The position numbers were made by a program, and so were the translations under genes. The notes below the pieces were generated by a model. It made no database searches and was not told the DNA's origin. It saw only the letters and a list, made by a program, of their open reading frames with translations. From JBMNMS01 sp050953445 (lineage in GTDB: Bacteria; Bacillota; Clostridia; Peptostreptococcales; Anaerovoracaceae): a DNA stretch of 64,000 nucleotides. Positions within the stretch are counted from its first letter, which is position 1, and every line of letters starts with the position of its first letter. The DNA lies in the NCBI GenBank assembly GCA_050953445.1, contig JBMNMS010000001.1:868001-932000 (forward strand), given 5' to 3'. Positions 25,074 through 34,977 of the stretch are shown one piece after another.

Positions 25074-25241
25074 TTAACGACAATCGGATTCCTGACGGTT
25101 ACTTAGGTTGTCCATTTTTTTATTGTTGGCCCTATTGGATTCCTTGTTAGAAGCTTTATTTGTTTGCTTGTTGTTTGCCCTCTGATTAGCTTCCTGTCGT
25201 TCGTTCATTCTTTCAAACTCTTTACTTTGATATTCAGCCAT
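25074..25241 (-). CDS. Small Asn/Gln/Lys-rich hydrophilic protein
   Basis: A 55-residue protein, MAEYQSKEFERMNERQEAN...NKKMDNLSNRQESDCR, with no hydrophobic core and strong Asn/Gln/Lys bias. A very good ribosome binding site (GAGGAGGG) precedes the ATG, and a terminator follows, so it is probably real. The composition recalls small acid-soluble or other spore-core proteins, but I see no defined SASP motif. It lies between a secreted-protein region and tRNA-Lys. Confidence 0.6.
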   Translation of the reverse strand: MAEYQSKEFERMNERQEANQRANNKQTNKASNKESNRANNKKMDNLSNRQESDCR

Positions 25242-25391
25242 TATCAATCCCTCCTCGATTATTATTCTGTTCAGTAATTGCTGTAATATGAGCGGAAAAT
25301 TGAGGAATTTTTTAAAATCAGAAAAAAATCTATTTTTTCTTGACAAGGATTAGGAATAATGCTAACATTTATAAGTGTTTAAACACGGTAT

Positions 25392-25467
25392 GCATCCTTA
25401 GCTCAGACGGCAGAGCACCTGACTCTTAATCAGGGTGTCCCGGGTTCGATCCCCGGAGGGTGTACCA
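25392..25467 (+). tRNA. tRNA-Lys (CTT)
   Basis: A 76-base cloverleaf. The acceptor stem is GCATCCT/AGGGTGT, the D-arm is GCTC..GAGC, the anticodon stem is CCTGA/TCAGG with loop CTCTTAA (anticodon CTT), the T-arm is CCGGG-TTCGATC-CCCGG, and CCA is encoded at the 3' end. Confidence 0.95.
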
Positions 25468-25472
25468 GAATG

Positions 25473-25524
25473 GACCGCCCAGGACGTTAAGATTACAACA
25501 TCCTGGGCGGTTTGTGTTTTTTGT
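25473..25524 (+). terminator. Terminator of the tRNA-Lys transcript
   Basis: Perfect 11-base arms ACCGCCCAGGA and TCCTGGGCGGT, then TTGTGTTTTTTG. Confidence 0.85.
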
Positions 25525-25694
25525 TTTAATTAGCGAGTCAGGCCAAGTTAAGTTTTCAATGTAGTTTGAAGGAAAACCAAAGGATAGGGACGGAAACTAA
25601 TAATTGCTATATAGGTGTCAATATATTATAATGTAACGAAAGTCATAATCATATGGTAATAAATTGGCTTTTGGGGATAGGGAAGGAATTAAAA

Positions 25695-27062
25695 ATGAAC
25701 TGTAAGGTATGTGGCAGCCAGGTAAGCTTAGACGATGCACATTGCAAGGTATGTGGCGCACTTTTAGAAGAAAAAAGGACTGAACCAACTGGAGCCGAGG
25801 GGGAAAATCATCCTCGGGATTTGGTGTCTTCGGACTGTGACCGGGAGGTCATAAAGGGAGATGAACCTATGGAAGAAGAATCCGGTTGGAACACCTTGGT
25901 TTTTCCCAAACCCCAGGATGTTATAATCGAAGAAGAGAAAGCTATTTCTATTTCTTATGATGATTATAAGCTTGGCAGATTATTTCTTTTTTCACAGGAA
26001 AATGAAAAGATACAGAAAATCCTGGACGAGGAGTATGAGAGGATTAGGAATCTTAATACCCAAAGGACAGAGGAAATCCCCCTATGGAAAAACCCCCAGG
26101 AAACTTTTCAACTGACAAGGGATACCATTCCTATAAATCCAAAGGAGATAATCAAGGCGGCGGAGAGATCCCGGATTGAGACGGAGCAGATGCCTGAGAA
26201 AGAGGATGGAGATATTCCTCAAGCCCAGACGGAGCAGATGCCTGAGAAAGAGGATGGAGATATTCCTCTAGCCCAGACGGAGCAGGTGCCTGAGAAGGAG
26301 AATGGAAATATTCCCGAAGCAGAGGGAGAATCCGTAAAGGAAAGGGAAGCGGAAAATCTAAAGCAGGAACATGGACAGAAATCCGGAAAGCCAAAAAAGG
26401 TTCTACTAATAGTATTTGTATTCCTTTTAGGGGTTGCAATAACGGTAATCGGGATAAAATATTTACAAAGCGACCTTGTTAATAACATTATCGGTGAACG
26501 CAAGGGAACCATTTCTGAAAATGGTGGATTCAGCAAGCCTGTCATGAATAAGAATTTACTAATAGAAAGGGCATGGAATTCTAATCAGAACCTTAATATA
26601 AGGGATATAAGTTCCAATGAGGCCTTGGAGTTCTCCCATGGGCGAGATTACGGGGTGGATGGTATCAACCTATCAAGACCAATCGGAAATAACACATGGG
26701 TAATGGGTGAAGGGGACCAGCCCAGATATTTCGATCAGGAGGTTGTTAGAACCCTAATAGCCTTTGATTCGCAATGGATTGATTACATTAATAAAGGCAA
26801 TGAAACTGTAATGGCAATGATCAGGCAGGATAGCGGAGCTTATGAAAAATTGATTCCCCAGGATTGGGAGGGTAAGCCTGGAAAAATCATGCTTAAACTT
26901 GATATTGGGGAGATACGAAGATGGAAAAATTCCTTCTATGTATGGACGTACGAACAGCTTTTGATCAAAGGGGAAGAGGATAGCATAATCAATACCTTTA
27001 AAATCTACCACATAGATATTGTCGGCAAACAGATGCAAATTGCGGACTATACAGAATATTAA
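25695..27062 (+). CDS. Zinc-ribbon membrane protein with internal repeats
   Basis: Protein of 455 residues. The N-terminal zinc ribbon is CKVCGSQVSLDDAHCKVCG. An acidic cytoplasmic region with three 16-residue repeats (TEQMPEKEDGDIPQAQ type) follows. Then come one TM segment (KKVLLIVFVFLLGVAITVIGI, about 238-258) and an extracytoplasmic domain of about 190 residues that includes YFDQEVVRTLIAFDSQWIDYINKGN. The layout is common among clostridial membrane proteins that combine a zinc ribbon with an exported domain (TcaA/YvbJ-like). Function unknown. I chose ATG 25695 because AAGGAATT precedes it and the zinc ribbon begins at once. Confidence 0.8.
   Translation: MNCKVCGSQVSLDDAHCKVCGALLEEKRTEPTGAEGENHPRDLVSSDCDREVIKGDEPMEEESGWNTLVFPKPQDVIIEEEKAISISYDDYKLGRLFLFSQENEKIQKILDEEYERIRNLNTQRTEEIPLWKNPQETFQLTRDTIPINPKEIIKAAERSRIETEQMPEKEDGDIPQAQTEQMPEKEDGDIPLAQTEQVPEKENGNIPEAEGESVKEREAENLKQEHGQKSGKPKKVLLIVFVFLLGVAITVIGIKYLQSDLVNNIIGERKGTISENGGFSKPVMNKNLLIERAWNSNQNLNIRDISSNEALEFSHGRDYGVDGINLSRPIGNNTWVMGEGDQPRYFDQEVVRTLIAFDSQWIDYINKGNETVMAMIRQDSGAYEKLIPQDWEGKPGKIMLKLDIGEIRRWKNSFYVWTYEQLLIKGEEDSIINTFKIYHIDIVGKQMQIADYTEY
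26181..26324 (+). repeat. Three in-frame 48-base tandem repeats
   Basis: Units at 26181, 26229 and 26277. The first two differ by about two bases; the third is more diverged. They encode TEQ(M/V)PEKE(D/N)G(D/N)IP.A. in the acidic linker of the zinc-ribbon protein. Confidence 0.9.
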
Positions 27063-27113
27063 AGACCTATAGGTTATATGGGTTAAAAATGTATTAATTT
27101 AAGGAGGTTACCC

Positions 27114-28757
27114 ATGTCCACAAATTCCAACTTCACCAAAGAGGAAATAAGGATAGGAAACAAAGCATTTACCCCAACCAGAACTACTATCGAAACAGCA
27201 TTTTACGGCAATAATGTTAAGACGGTAAGAGGGCTATCAGAGGCATATGAAATGGCCAAATCCTCACCGGGGACGATTACTATTGACCAACCTGTGTTTC
27301 AACCGGAAAAGATAGGGATCCCTAAGGATGCAAAGGTGCTTTTATTTAACGACGGTGAAACCGTGGGAAGATTTGCCGGTGCCAGGATAATACTTGGGGA
27401 AAAGGGTGTGGTGGAATCGGATTACGCTTTACTTCTAAGAGAAGCGGTATATAGGACCAGATATAAAACCATGCTTCATACCCAGGCGTATATTGGATTG
27501 CATGAAGATTTTATGGTTAAGGCAAATCTATTGGTGCCGGAAACTTATGAAAACACCCTTTACAACTGGTTATTGAATTTCCAATATATGAATGACTTCT
27601 ATAACGAGATGTACGCCGGCTCGAAAAGGATAGGGGATGAACCGGACATTTTAATTTTCTCTGATCCGGATTGGAAAGATGATGCTTATCCAAATGGATT
27701 GGCTTTTTTCAATCCTGAGCATAACTGTGCAGCCCTGTTGGGGCTTAGGTATTTTGGAGAACACAAGAAGGGGACTTTGACCCTTGCCTGGGGGATTGCC
27801 AACCGCAACGGCTATGTTTCCTGCCACGGTGGGATGAAAAGGATGATTCGAAAAGACGGAAGGAAATACCTTATGGCAGGCTTTGGCCTATCCGGTTCCG
27901 GAAAATCAACCATAACCCATGCCAGGCATGGAGGTAAATATGACGTTACCATACTCCATGATGATGCTTACGTTATTTCAGTGAAGGATGGATCATCGGT
28001 AGCCTTAGAGCCTTCATATTTTGATAAAACGCAAGATTATCCACCAACAGCCCCGGATAATAAATACCTTATAACGGCTCAGAATTGTGGTGCTACAGTT
28101 GATTCCCAAGGTAATTTAGTGCTGGTAACCGAGGATATAAGAAACGGTAATGGAAGAGCGATTAAATCTAAACTTTGGGCAGAAAACCGTGTGGACAAAT
28201 TCGATGAACCCATAGATACTATAGTGTGGCTTATGAAGGACCATACGCTGCCTCCGGTATTAAAAATCAACGATCCTATAACTGCATCAGTAATGGGAGC
28301 CTGTCTTGCCACAAAGCGAACTACGGCGGAAAAGCTGTTAGCGGATGTTGATCAGGATGCTTTAGTCTTTGAACCCTATGCTAATCCTTTTAGAACTTAC
28401 GCTTTAGAACAAGATTATTATAAATTTAAGGCTTTATTTGAGGACAGAGGCGTTAATTGTTATATAATAAACACAGGCCATTTTCTTGAAAAGAAAATAC
28501 CTAAGGAAATAACGATAGAAATTATTGAATCCATTGTTGATGAGAAAGCTGAATTTATCCCCTTCGGGCCCTTTGCTAACATGGAATATATGACTGTGGA
28601 GGGATTCGTTCCTGCACTTGGTGATAAAGAATACATTGGCAGGGTGAAAAAGAGCATGGAAAGCAGGCTGGACTATCTGATATCTCTCCGTGAGTATAAA
28701 GGCGGAAGGGATTTGCTGCCTCAGGAAGCTTTTGATGTACTGGAAGCTTTAAAATAA
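27114..28757 (+). CDS. Phosphoenolpyruvate carboxykinase (ATP)-like protein
   Basis: Protein of 547 residues. Its P-loop GFGLSGSGKSTITHARHGG (about 258-276) and following ILHDDAYVIS correspond to the kinase-1 and kinase-2 motifs of ATP-dependent PEP carboxykinases (GLSGTGKTT and IGDDEHGW in the classic enzyme). A CHGGMKRMIRKDG segment lies just upstream. The second motif differs from the classic one, so the activity could have shifted. PEPCK would convert oxaloacetate and ATP to PEP, CO2 and ADP. It is a stand-alone gene with AAGGAGGTT upstream. Enzyme assay is needed to tell true PEPCK from a related kinase. Confidence 0.65.
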   Translation: MSTNSNFTKEEIRIGNKAFTPTRTTIETAFYGNNVKTVRGLSEAYEMAKSSPGTITIDQPVFQPEKIGIPKDAKVLLFNDGETVGRFAGARIILGEKGVVESDYALLLREAVYRTRYKTMLHTQAYIGLHEDFMVKANLLVPETYENTLYNWLLNFQYMNDFYNEMYAGSKRIGDEPDILIFSDPDWKDDAYPNGLAFFNPEHNCAALLGLRYFGEHKKGTLTLAWGIANRNGYVSCHGGMKRMIRKDGRKYLMAGFGLSGSGKSTITHARHGGKYDVTILHDDAYVISVKDGSSVALEPSYFDKTQDYPPTAPDNKYLITAQNCGATVDSQGNLVLVTEDIRNGNGRAIKSKLWAENRVDKFDEPIDTIVWLMKDHTLPPVLKINDPITASVMGACLATKRTTAEKLLADVDQDALVFEPYANPFRTYALEQDYYKFKALFEDRGVNCYIINTGHFLEKKIPKEITIEIIESIVDEKAEFIPFGPFANMEYMTVEGFVPALGDKEYIGRVKKSMESRLDYLISLREYKGGRDLLPQEAFDVLEALK

Positions 28758-28801
28758 CCCCGGCCTAAACATAGGTAGGGAGAAAAGGAAAGGTGATTTT
28801 T

Positions 28802-31726
28802 TTGGATAAGAAGCGAGTTGGGATAGGTGTAATAGCGGTAATTCTACTATTTATAATCGTAGGATTTGGCACCTTGGTTATGTTTGTTACCGATTTCTTG
28901 TGGTTTCGTGAGCTGGGCTATACCAGTGTCTTCTTAAAGAAGATATTTACACAGTTACAGATAGGGATACCCACATTTTTGATAATTACAGGGCTCACGT
29001 ATCTGTATTTGATGAAATTAAAAAAAGGGTATTACAAAAGGGTACAGGTGATAGACACAGATTTTCCCAAGGAAAAGACGATAAACCTTATAGGTCTTGG
29101 ATTGAGCGGATTATTTGCCGCTTTAATGACCGCCATGACTGTTTCCCAACTGTGGTTTGAAATACTAAAACTCATACATGGCCAGAGCTTTGGATTAGAT
29201 GACCCCATTTTCAAATTGGATATCGGATTTTACGTATTCCGCTATGAGTTTCTGACCAGTATGAATCAGCTTCTCATAGGAATTATAGTTGCATTTGCAG
29301 CTGTAACCCTTATTTTTTATTTCCTTTTGATCTCCATGCGTAGGCCGCAGATAACCGAATATAGAAAAACATCAGAGGATGATTACGATGATGAAGATAG
29401 ATATACAGGGGATTATGATGGGAATCCCAATCCCAACAATCCCTTCGGGCAGGTGTTCGGAAAGCTCTTTGGAGGCGGCGGACGGGGTCCCAAGCCAAGA
29501 AATCCGCAAACAGATTTGGATAATCTTAAACAACTTCTGAATATTGCATCAAGACAGCTTATAGTCTTAGGCATTATCTTTTTCCTAATGGTGGGTATAA
29601 ACTTCTTTCTTAGACAGTTTGGATTGCTGTATTCTAACACAGGGGTTCTTTACGGAGCCGGATTCACCGATATAAATGTAATGCTTTGGATATATCGTGC
29701 CATCATGGTGCTTTCACTGCTTGCGGCCATTATGTTCGCAATAGGAGTGAAGCAAAAGAACGTAAAAAAAGCCTTGGTAGTGCCGGTTATAATGATAGTG
29801 ATTTCTTTTGCCGGATCGGGAATTGCTATGGGGGTTCAATATTTTATAGTATCACCGGATGAATTGAGCAAAGAAAGACCATATTTGGAAAACAATATAA
29901 AATATACCAGACATGCGCACAACCTTCAGAAGATAAAAAAGAGTCCCTTTGCCGCGTCCAACACATTGACCAAGGAGGACATAGTTAATAATATAGGTAC
30001 CATTTCCAACATCAGAATTAATGACTTTGAACCTGCCAAAAAGTTTTACAATCAGGCTCAGGCCATTCGTACCTATTATAAATTTAAGGATGTGGACGTA
30101 GACAGATATATGATTAACGGAAAATATACCCAGGTATTCCTCTCTGCCAGAGAGCTGGATTCTGAAAAAACAGAAACATATACCTGGCTTAATCAGCATT
30201 TGAAATACACACATGGATACGGGATTACCCTGTCAAGGGTGGATCAGGTAACATCCAGCGGACAGCCCGAGCTTTTAATCGACAGCATACCGCCTATATC
30301 AGATGTTGAAGAAATAGAAATCACTAACCCGGCCATTTATTTTGGTGAGGAACCGCGAAGCTATGTTATTACCAATACGAAAGAAAAGGAGTTTGACTAT
30401 CCTAAAGGAGATACTAATGTATATAGCACATATGAAGGGGATGCGGGAATAAAAATGGGGCTGCTCAATAGAGCTCTATTTGCAGCCAGGGAAAAGAGTC
30501 TAAAGATTCTCGTCTCCTCCAATATCACCAGCGACTCTAAAATAATAATCAACAGGGAGATAAAAAGCAGGGTTCATACCATTGCTCCATTTTTGAAATA
30601 CGATGAGGATCCCTATATAGTAACCGTTGATGGCAGACTTTTTTGGATAATTGACGGGTATACCACGAGCCATCTCTTCCCCTATTCTGAACCCTTTGAT
30701 AATATAGGGACAAACTATATAAGGAATTCGGTTAAGGTGGTCATAGATGCATATAATGGCGATACGAATTTTTACTTAGTAGATGAAAATGATCCTATAG
30801 CCAACACCTTGCAAAAGATATATCCCAAACTCTTTAAAAATTTCGATGAAATGTCGGATAGCTTAAAGGCTCACATCAGATACCCCAATGCTTTGTTTAG
30901 AATACAGGCAGAGGTTTATTCCAAATACCATATGACTGATGTGGAGGTATTCTATCTAAAAGAGGATATGTGGGCTATTGCCAAACAGGGTTACGCCAGT
31001 GGCGGCAATGAGGATATGACCATGAAGCCAAACTATTATATAATGAAACTTCCCGGTGAGGAAAAGGAGGAATTTATCAATTCCATTCCATATACCCCAT
31101 ATAGCAAGCCAAATATGACCGGCCTTTTGGTGGCTAGAAATGACGGGGAGAATTATGGTGAGTTAATCCTATATCAACTGCCAAAATCCAAGATAATATA
31201 CGGACCCCAGCAAATTGATGCACAGATCAACCAGGATACCACCATATCCAAGGAATTCTCCTTATGGAATTCTGCCGGATCCAACTATACCAGGGGGGAC
31301 ATGTTTGTCATACCTGTTGAAGACTCAATGGTTTATGTAGAACCTATATATATGGAGGCATCCAGCAACAGCCTTCCGGAAGTAAAGAGGGTAATTATCT
31401 ACTATAATGGAAGAATAGCCTATGCACCTACCCTGGCAACTGCTCTTAACATGATGTTCGGCGAGGGTGCCGGAGAACCTTTAAACGGTATGGAAGGTAA
31501 TGAACCCGATGGGGATGTGACATTAGGCGAGGGACAGCCGGGCATTATGAGTTTAGAAGAAATGATCACCAAGGCCAATGAGGCCTTTGAAAAGGCTACG
31601 GAAGCTCAAACTAGAGGAGACTGGGCTGCCTATGGACAATATCTTAAAGAGCTGGAAGGCTATCTTAGAAAGATGGCACCCTCTATAACCGGAGGTGGAG
31701 AGGAGGAATCCATAGATACGATTTAG
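28802..31726 (+). CDS. UPF0182 family large membrane protein
   Basis: Protein of about 974 residues. About seven TM segments in the first 330 residues (for example VGIGVIAVILLFIIVGFGTL, then FLWFRELGYTSVF) are followed by a large extracytoplasmic region of about 600 residues. A glycine-rich loop (GKLFGGGGRGPKPRNP) lies between TM segments. Conserved family-like stretches include GYGITLSRVDQV and DEDPYIVTVDGRLFWIIDGYT. Function unknown. I prefer the TTG at 28802 (AAAGGAAAGGTG about 9 bases upstream) over the in-frame GTG at 28793, which overlaps that site. Confidence 0.85.
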   Translation: MDKKRVGIGVIAVILLFIIVGFGTLVMFVTDFLWFRELGYTSVFLKKIFTQLQIGIPTFLIITGLTYLYLMKLKKGYYKRVQVIDTDFPKEKTINLIGLGLSGLFAALMTAMTVSQLWFEILKLIHGQSFGLDDPIFKLDIGFYVFRYEFLTSMNQLLIGIIVAFAAVTLIFYFLLISMRRPQITEYRKTSEDDYDDEDRYTGDYDGNPNPNNPFGQVFGKLFGGGGRGPKPRNPQTDLDNLKQLLNIASRQLIVLGIIFFLMVGINFFLRQFGLLYSNTGVLYGAGFTDINVMLWIYRAIMVLSLLAAIMFAIGVKQKNVKKALVVPVIMIVISFAGSGIAMGVQYFIVSPDELSKERPYLENNIKYTRHAHNLQKIKKSPFAASNTLTKEDIVNNIGTISNIRINDFEPAKKFYNQAQAIRTYYKFKDVDVDRYMINGKYTQVFLSARELDSEKTETYTWLNQHLKYTHGYGITLSRVDQVTSSGQPELLIDSIPPISDVEEIEITNPAIYFGEEPRSYVITNTKEKEFDYPKGDTNVYSTYEGDAGIKMGLLNRALFAAREKSLKILVSSNITSDSKIIINREIKSRVHTIAPFLKYDEDPYIVTVDGRLFWIIDGYTTSHLFPYSEPFDNIGTNYIRNSVKVVIDAYNGDTNFYLVDENDPIANTLQKIYPKLFKNFDEMSDSLKAHIRYPNALFRIQAEVYSKYHMTDVEVFYLKEDMWAIAKQGYASGGNEDMTMKPNYYIMKLPGEEKEEFINSIPYTPYSKPNMTGLLVARNDGENYGELILYQLPKSKIIYGPQQIDAQINQDTTISKEFSLWNSAGSNYTRGDMFVIPVEDSMVYVEPIYMEASSNSLPEVKRVIIYYNGRIAYAPTLATALNMMFGEGAGEPLNGMEGNEPDGDVTLGEGQPGIMSLEEMITKANEAFEKATEAQTRGDWAAYGQYLKELEGYLRKMAPSITGGGEEESIDTI

Positions 31727-31759
31727 GTAAACTATAGCTGTCAACGAGGAGGAGGGCGT

Positions 31760-33667
31760 ATGGACCTGGACAAAATGCTATTTACAATTCCATCCAAGAT
31801 GCATTCAAAGGAAAAGATAACGGAAATACTCAAAAGACATCCGGAGGTTAAATTTGTATCCCTGGTGGGGGTCGACCTTGGAGGTCATGACACCGATGAA
31901 AAAATACCGGTACAGTATTTTATTGATGACATGGATAACTTTTTTCAACAGGGTGTACAAACCGACGGATCCAGTGTTATACTTCCAAAGATTGCAGAGC
32001 TGAACAATGCAAAGGTGGATATAATACCGGATACTTCAGTTGACTGGTTTGTGGACTATAACTTTAAATATATCGATGATAAAACAGGCCTTCCGGTGGG
32101 TACCCTTAGAATACCATCCTTCCTCCTTCACAATGATACGGCGGAGGTGGGATCCAGGGTAGTGCTCAGGGATGCTGACAATGCCTTTAGCCAGGGAGTG
32201 TTTCAACTGTTGGAGGAGTACCCCTATGCGCTTGAATACATGGGAATCTCATCTATAGATGAAATAGAAAGGGTAGTGATGACCGGAGCAACAGAGCTGG
32301 AATTCTGGGTAAAAACTCCGGAGGATCGTGCTGATCGGCAACAATTGTCCACATCCCAGGAGTTGAAGGAACAGTATTGGCAGAGGACCAGAGGTTCTGT
32401 AAGAACGGCATTGGAAAAATCCCTGGTGTTCCTTGATAGGTACGGGTTCTGTATGGAGATGGGCCATAAAGAGGTGGGGGGCATAAAAGCCAAATTAGGC
32501 AGTTCCGGCGAGTATGATCACATAATGGAGCAGCTGGAAATTGATTGGAAGTTCAGTACCCTTCTCCAGGCATCGGATAACGATTTGCATATACGCTATG
32601 TTATTAAAGATATCTTTCGTCTTCACGGGTTAGAGGTAAGCTTTATGGCAAAACCGATAGAGGGTGTGGTAGGAAGCGGAAAACACACTCATATTGGGGC
32701 GGCCGTTGAGCTAAAGGATGGCAGAACGGTAAACCTTTTCGCACCCCGGGACATGGATAAATATTTTATGACTCCGGTGGGATTTGGTGCACTTTTAGGT
32801 ATTTTGAAGAACTATGAAATCATCAACCCGTTTATTTCATCCAGCAATGATGCTCTCTCAAGGTTAAAACCAGGATTTGAAGCGCCGGTTTGTATAGTTA
32901 CTTCCCTTGGACATTCCATAGAGAATCCTTCTCGAAACAGAACGGTTTTAGTAGGATTGATTCGTGATGAAAAAAATCCTTTGGCCACCCGTTTCGAACT
33001 GAGATCTCCAAACCCGAAAAGCAATACTTATTTAGTTATGGCTACAGCCTTTTTAGCCATGCTGGATGGAATCAGGGCTGCCCTTAAATCCGGGAAGACA
33101 CCGGAGGAGTTGGAGGCAAGCCTATCAAAGGCCCCTGAGGAAGAAGATTTCTACCTTGAGAAGGGGAGGGCCTATCGTAGTGAGGAAGACGTATATCAGG
33201 CATACACTCAAAATGAAAGAGACGAACTTTTTGGGAAGGCACCTGCAACAGTCTGGGAAAGTGTTCAAACCCTGGATCTTTATCCCGAAAAGCGTAAGGT
33301 TTTAATGGAAGCCGGGGTATTTAGCGATTTGACCATAGAATCCTACAAAGAGGCAATTTTAGCTCAATGGGCCATGGAACTTAGCCATCGCATCATCCCC
33401 AATAATATGGATTTGGTGAGGGAATGCAAAAGGCTTCATAATGAGGGTGAGTGTACGGATTATGACCTGCTCAATTGGAGTAAGATAGATGAATTAAGAA
33501 AATACCTGGGTCAGGATCGTATACAGAAGAAATCCCTTCTTACCAGAATCAAGATAGCTTTAGAAGAGGGAAATTATCAGTTGGCATCGGATTTACAAAT
33601 TGAAATGGCGGAAAAAATTCGGGAGCTAACAGATGTCTATGTAGAGTATAAAAAGAATTTATTTTAG
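31760..33667 (+). CDS. Glutamine synthetase family protein, long form
   Basis: Protein of 635 residues. The glutamine-synthetase hallmarks are present: QTDGSSVILP (about 72), ATELEFWVKTP (metal-ligand Glu), the GSGKHTHIGAAV catalytic loop with two His, and an ATP-site-like RNRTVLVGLIRDEKN...RFELRSP segment. It is about 190 residues longer than GlnA-type GSI, with a helical C-terminal extension (MAEKIRELTDVYVEYKKNL). Similar long enzymes are known from Clostridia. It would make glutamine from glutamate, ammonia and ATP. I cannot exclude another gamma-glutamyl ligase activity. AGGAGGAGG precedes the ATG. Confidence 0.82.
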   Translation: MDLDKMLFTIPSKMHSKEKITEILKRHPEVKFVSLVGVDLGGHDTDEKIPVQYFIDDMDNFFQQGVQTDGSSVILPKIAELNNAKVDIIPDTSVDWFVDYNFKYIDDKTGLPVGTLRIPSFLLHNDTAEVGSRVVLRDADNAFSQGVFQLLEEYPYALEYMGISSIDEIERVVMTGATELEFWVKTPEDRADRQQLSTSQELKEQYWQRTRGSVRTALEKSLVFLDRYGFCMEMGHKEVGGIKAKLGSSGEYDHIMEQLEIDWKFSTLLQASDNDLHIRYVIKDIFRLHGLEVSFMAKPIEGVVGSGKHTHIGAAVELKDGRTVNLFAPRDMDKYFMTPVGFGALLGILKNYEIINPFISSSNDALSRLKPGFEAPVCIVTSLGHSIENPSRNRTVLVGLIRDEKNPLATRFELRSPNPKSNTYLVMATAFLAMLDGIRAALKSGKTPEELEASLSKAPEEEDFYLEKGRAYRSEEDVYQAYTQNERDELFGKAPATVWESVQTLDLYPEKRKVLMEAGVFSDLTIESYKEAILAQWAMELSHRIIPNNMDLVRECKRLHNEGECTDYDLLNWSKIDELRKYLGQDRIQKKSLLTRIKIALEEGNYQLASDLQIEMAEKIRELTDVYVEYKKNLF

Positions 33668-33682
33668 GGGTGAAAAACGATA

Positions 33683-34960
33683 ATGCTTGACATAAAAAAG
33701 ATAAGAGAAAACTATGAAATGGTAAAGAAGGCTGTGGAATCCAGGGGACAAGGCGACCATGGCCTCAGTCAGGTGCCTGAGTTGGATGAGTCCAGGAGGC
33801 GTCTTCTTGCCCAGGTGGAAGCTAAGAAAAGCCAACAAAATTCAGTATCTAAAGAGATCCCTAAGCTTAAAAAGGCCGGGGAGGACACCGATGGGATTAT
33901 GGAGCAGATGAAGATTCTTTCCGAAGAGATTAAACGTCTTGATACAGAAGTGGCTGAGATAGAAGATCGTTTGGAAGAACTACTACTGAATATTCCCAAC
34001 ATGCCCCATTCTTCCGTTCCAATGGGGAGCACCGATGAAGAAAATCTTCAAATCCGCCTCTGGGGTGAACCAAGAGATTTTGGATTTAGCGCCAAACCTC
34101 ATTGGGATGTGGGAACTGATTTGAATATTTTGGATTTCGAAAGAGCGACTAAAATAGCAGGAACAAGATTTACCGTTTACAAGGGTTTAGGAGCCAGGCT
34201 GGAGAGGTCGGTGATGAACTTCATGCTGGACCTGCATGTTGAAAAACATGGCTATACGGAAATACTGCCGCCATTCATGGTAAATAGGGATGCGATGATA
34301 GGCACCGGACAGCTGCCTAAATTCGAGGACGATATGTTTCATATTCCGGCCAAGGATTTCTTTCTTATTCCCACTGCGGAAGTACCGGTGACCAACCTTA
34401 GAGGGAACGAAATCATAATGGGAGAAGAATTGCCCATATACTACACCGCATATACACCATGCTTCAGGAAGGAGGCCGGTTCTGCCGGCAGAGATACCAG
34501 GGGATTGATCCGCCAGCATCAATTTAACAAGGTAGAGCTTGTGAAATTTGTTAAACCTGAGGATTCCTATCAGGAGCTGGAAAGCTTAACGGCTGCTGCG
34601 GAGGAGGTGTTAAAGGCATTGGAGATACCCTATCGCGTAGTGAAGCTATGCACTGGGGATTTAGGTTTCAGTTCGGCTATGACCTATGACATAGAAGTAT
34701 GGATGCCAAGCTATGGCAGGTATGTAGAAATTTCCTCCTGTAGCAACTTTGAGGATTACCAGGCACGAAGGGCAGGGATACGCTTTAGAAGAGAAACTAA
34801 GAGCAAGCCGGAATTTGTTCATACTTTAAACGGATCAGGTCTTGCGGTAGGCAGGACGACAGCGGCAATTTTAGAAAACTATCAGCAAGCAGATGGCACT
34901 GTAATTATCCCTGAGGTACTTAGACCATACATGGGGAACAGGGAAATAATAGGATTATAG
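33683..34960 (+). CDS. serS: Seryl-tRNA synthetase
   Basis: Class II synthetase of 425 residues. The N-terminal long coiled-coil tRNA-binding arm is seen (about 30-100: KIRENYEMVKKAVE...EIKRLDTEVAEIEDRLEEL). Motif 2 is TPCFRKEAGSAGRDTRGLIRQHQF, and motif 3 is LNGSGLAVGRTTAAILEN. Full length for the family. It follows the glutamine-synthetase-like gene after 15 bases. No T-box leader fits in that gap, so expression is read through from upstream or from an internal promoter. Confidence 0.97.
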   Translation: MLDIKKIRENYEMVKKAVESRGQGDHGLSQVPELDESRRRLLAQVEAKKSQQNSVSKEIPKLKKAGEDTDGIMEQMKILSEEIKRLDTEVAEIEDRLEELLLNIPNMPHSSVPMGSTDEENLQIRLWGEPRDFGFSAKPHWDVGTDLNILDFERATKIAGTRFTVYKGLGARLERSVMNFMLDLHVEKHGYTEILPPFMVNRDAMIGTGQLPKFEDDMFHIPAKDFFLIPTAEVPVTNLRGNEIIMGEELPIYYTAYTPCFRKEAGSAGRDTRGLIRQHQFNKVELVKFVKPEDSYQELESLTAAAEEVLKALEIPYRVVKLCTGDLGFSSAMTYDIEVWMPSYGRYVEISSCSNFEDYQARRAGIRFRRETKSKPEFVHTLNGSGLAVGRTTAAILENYQQADGTVIIPEVLRPYMGNREIIGL

Positions 34961-34977
34961 GGAGACATATCCGGAAA

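Noticed and set aside
26152..26545. Minus-strand frames over the 48-base repeats
   Set aside because: They are antisense to the repeat region of the zinc-ribbon gene and have no start signals.
33668..33682. T-box leader for seryl-tRNA synthetase
   Set aside because: The gap is only 15 bases, so no leader can fit.
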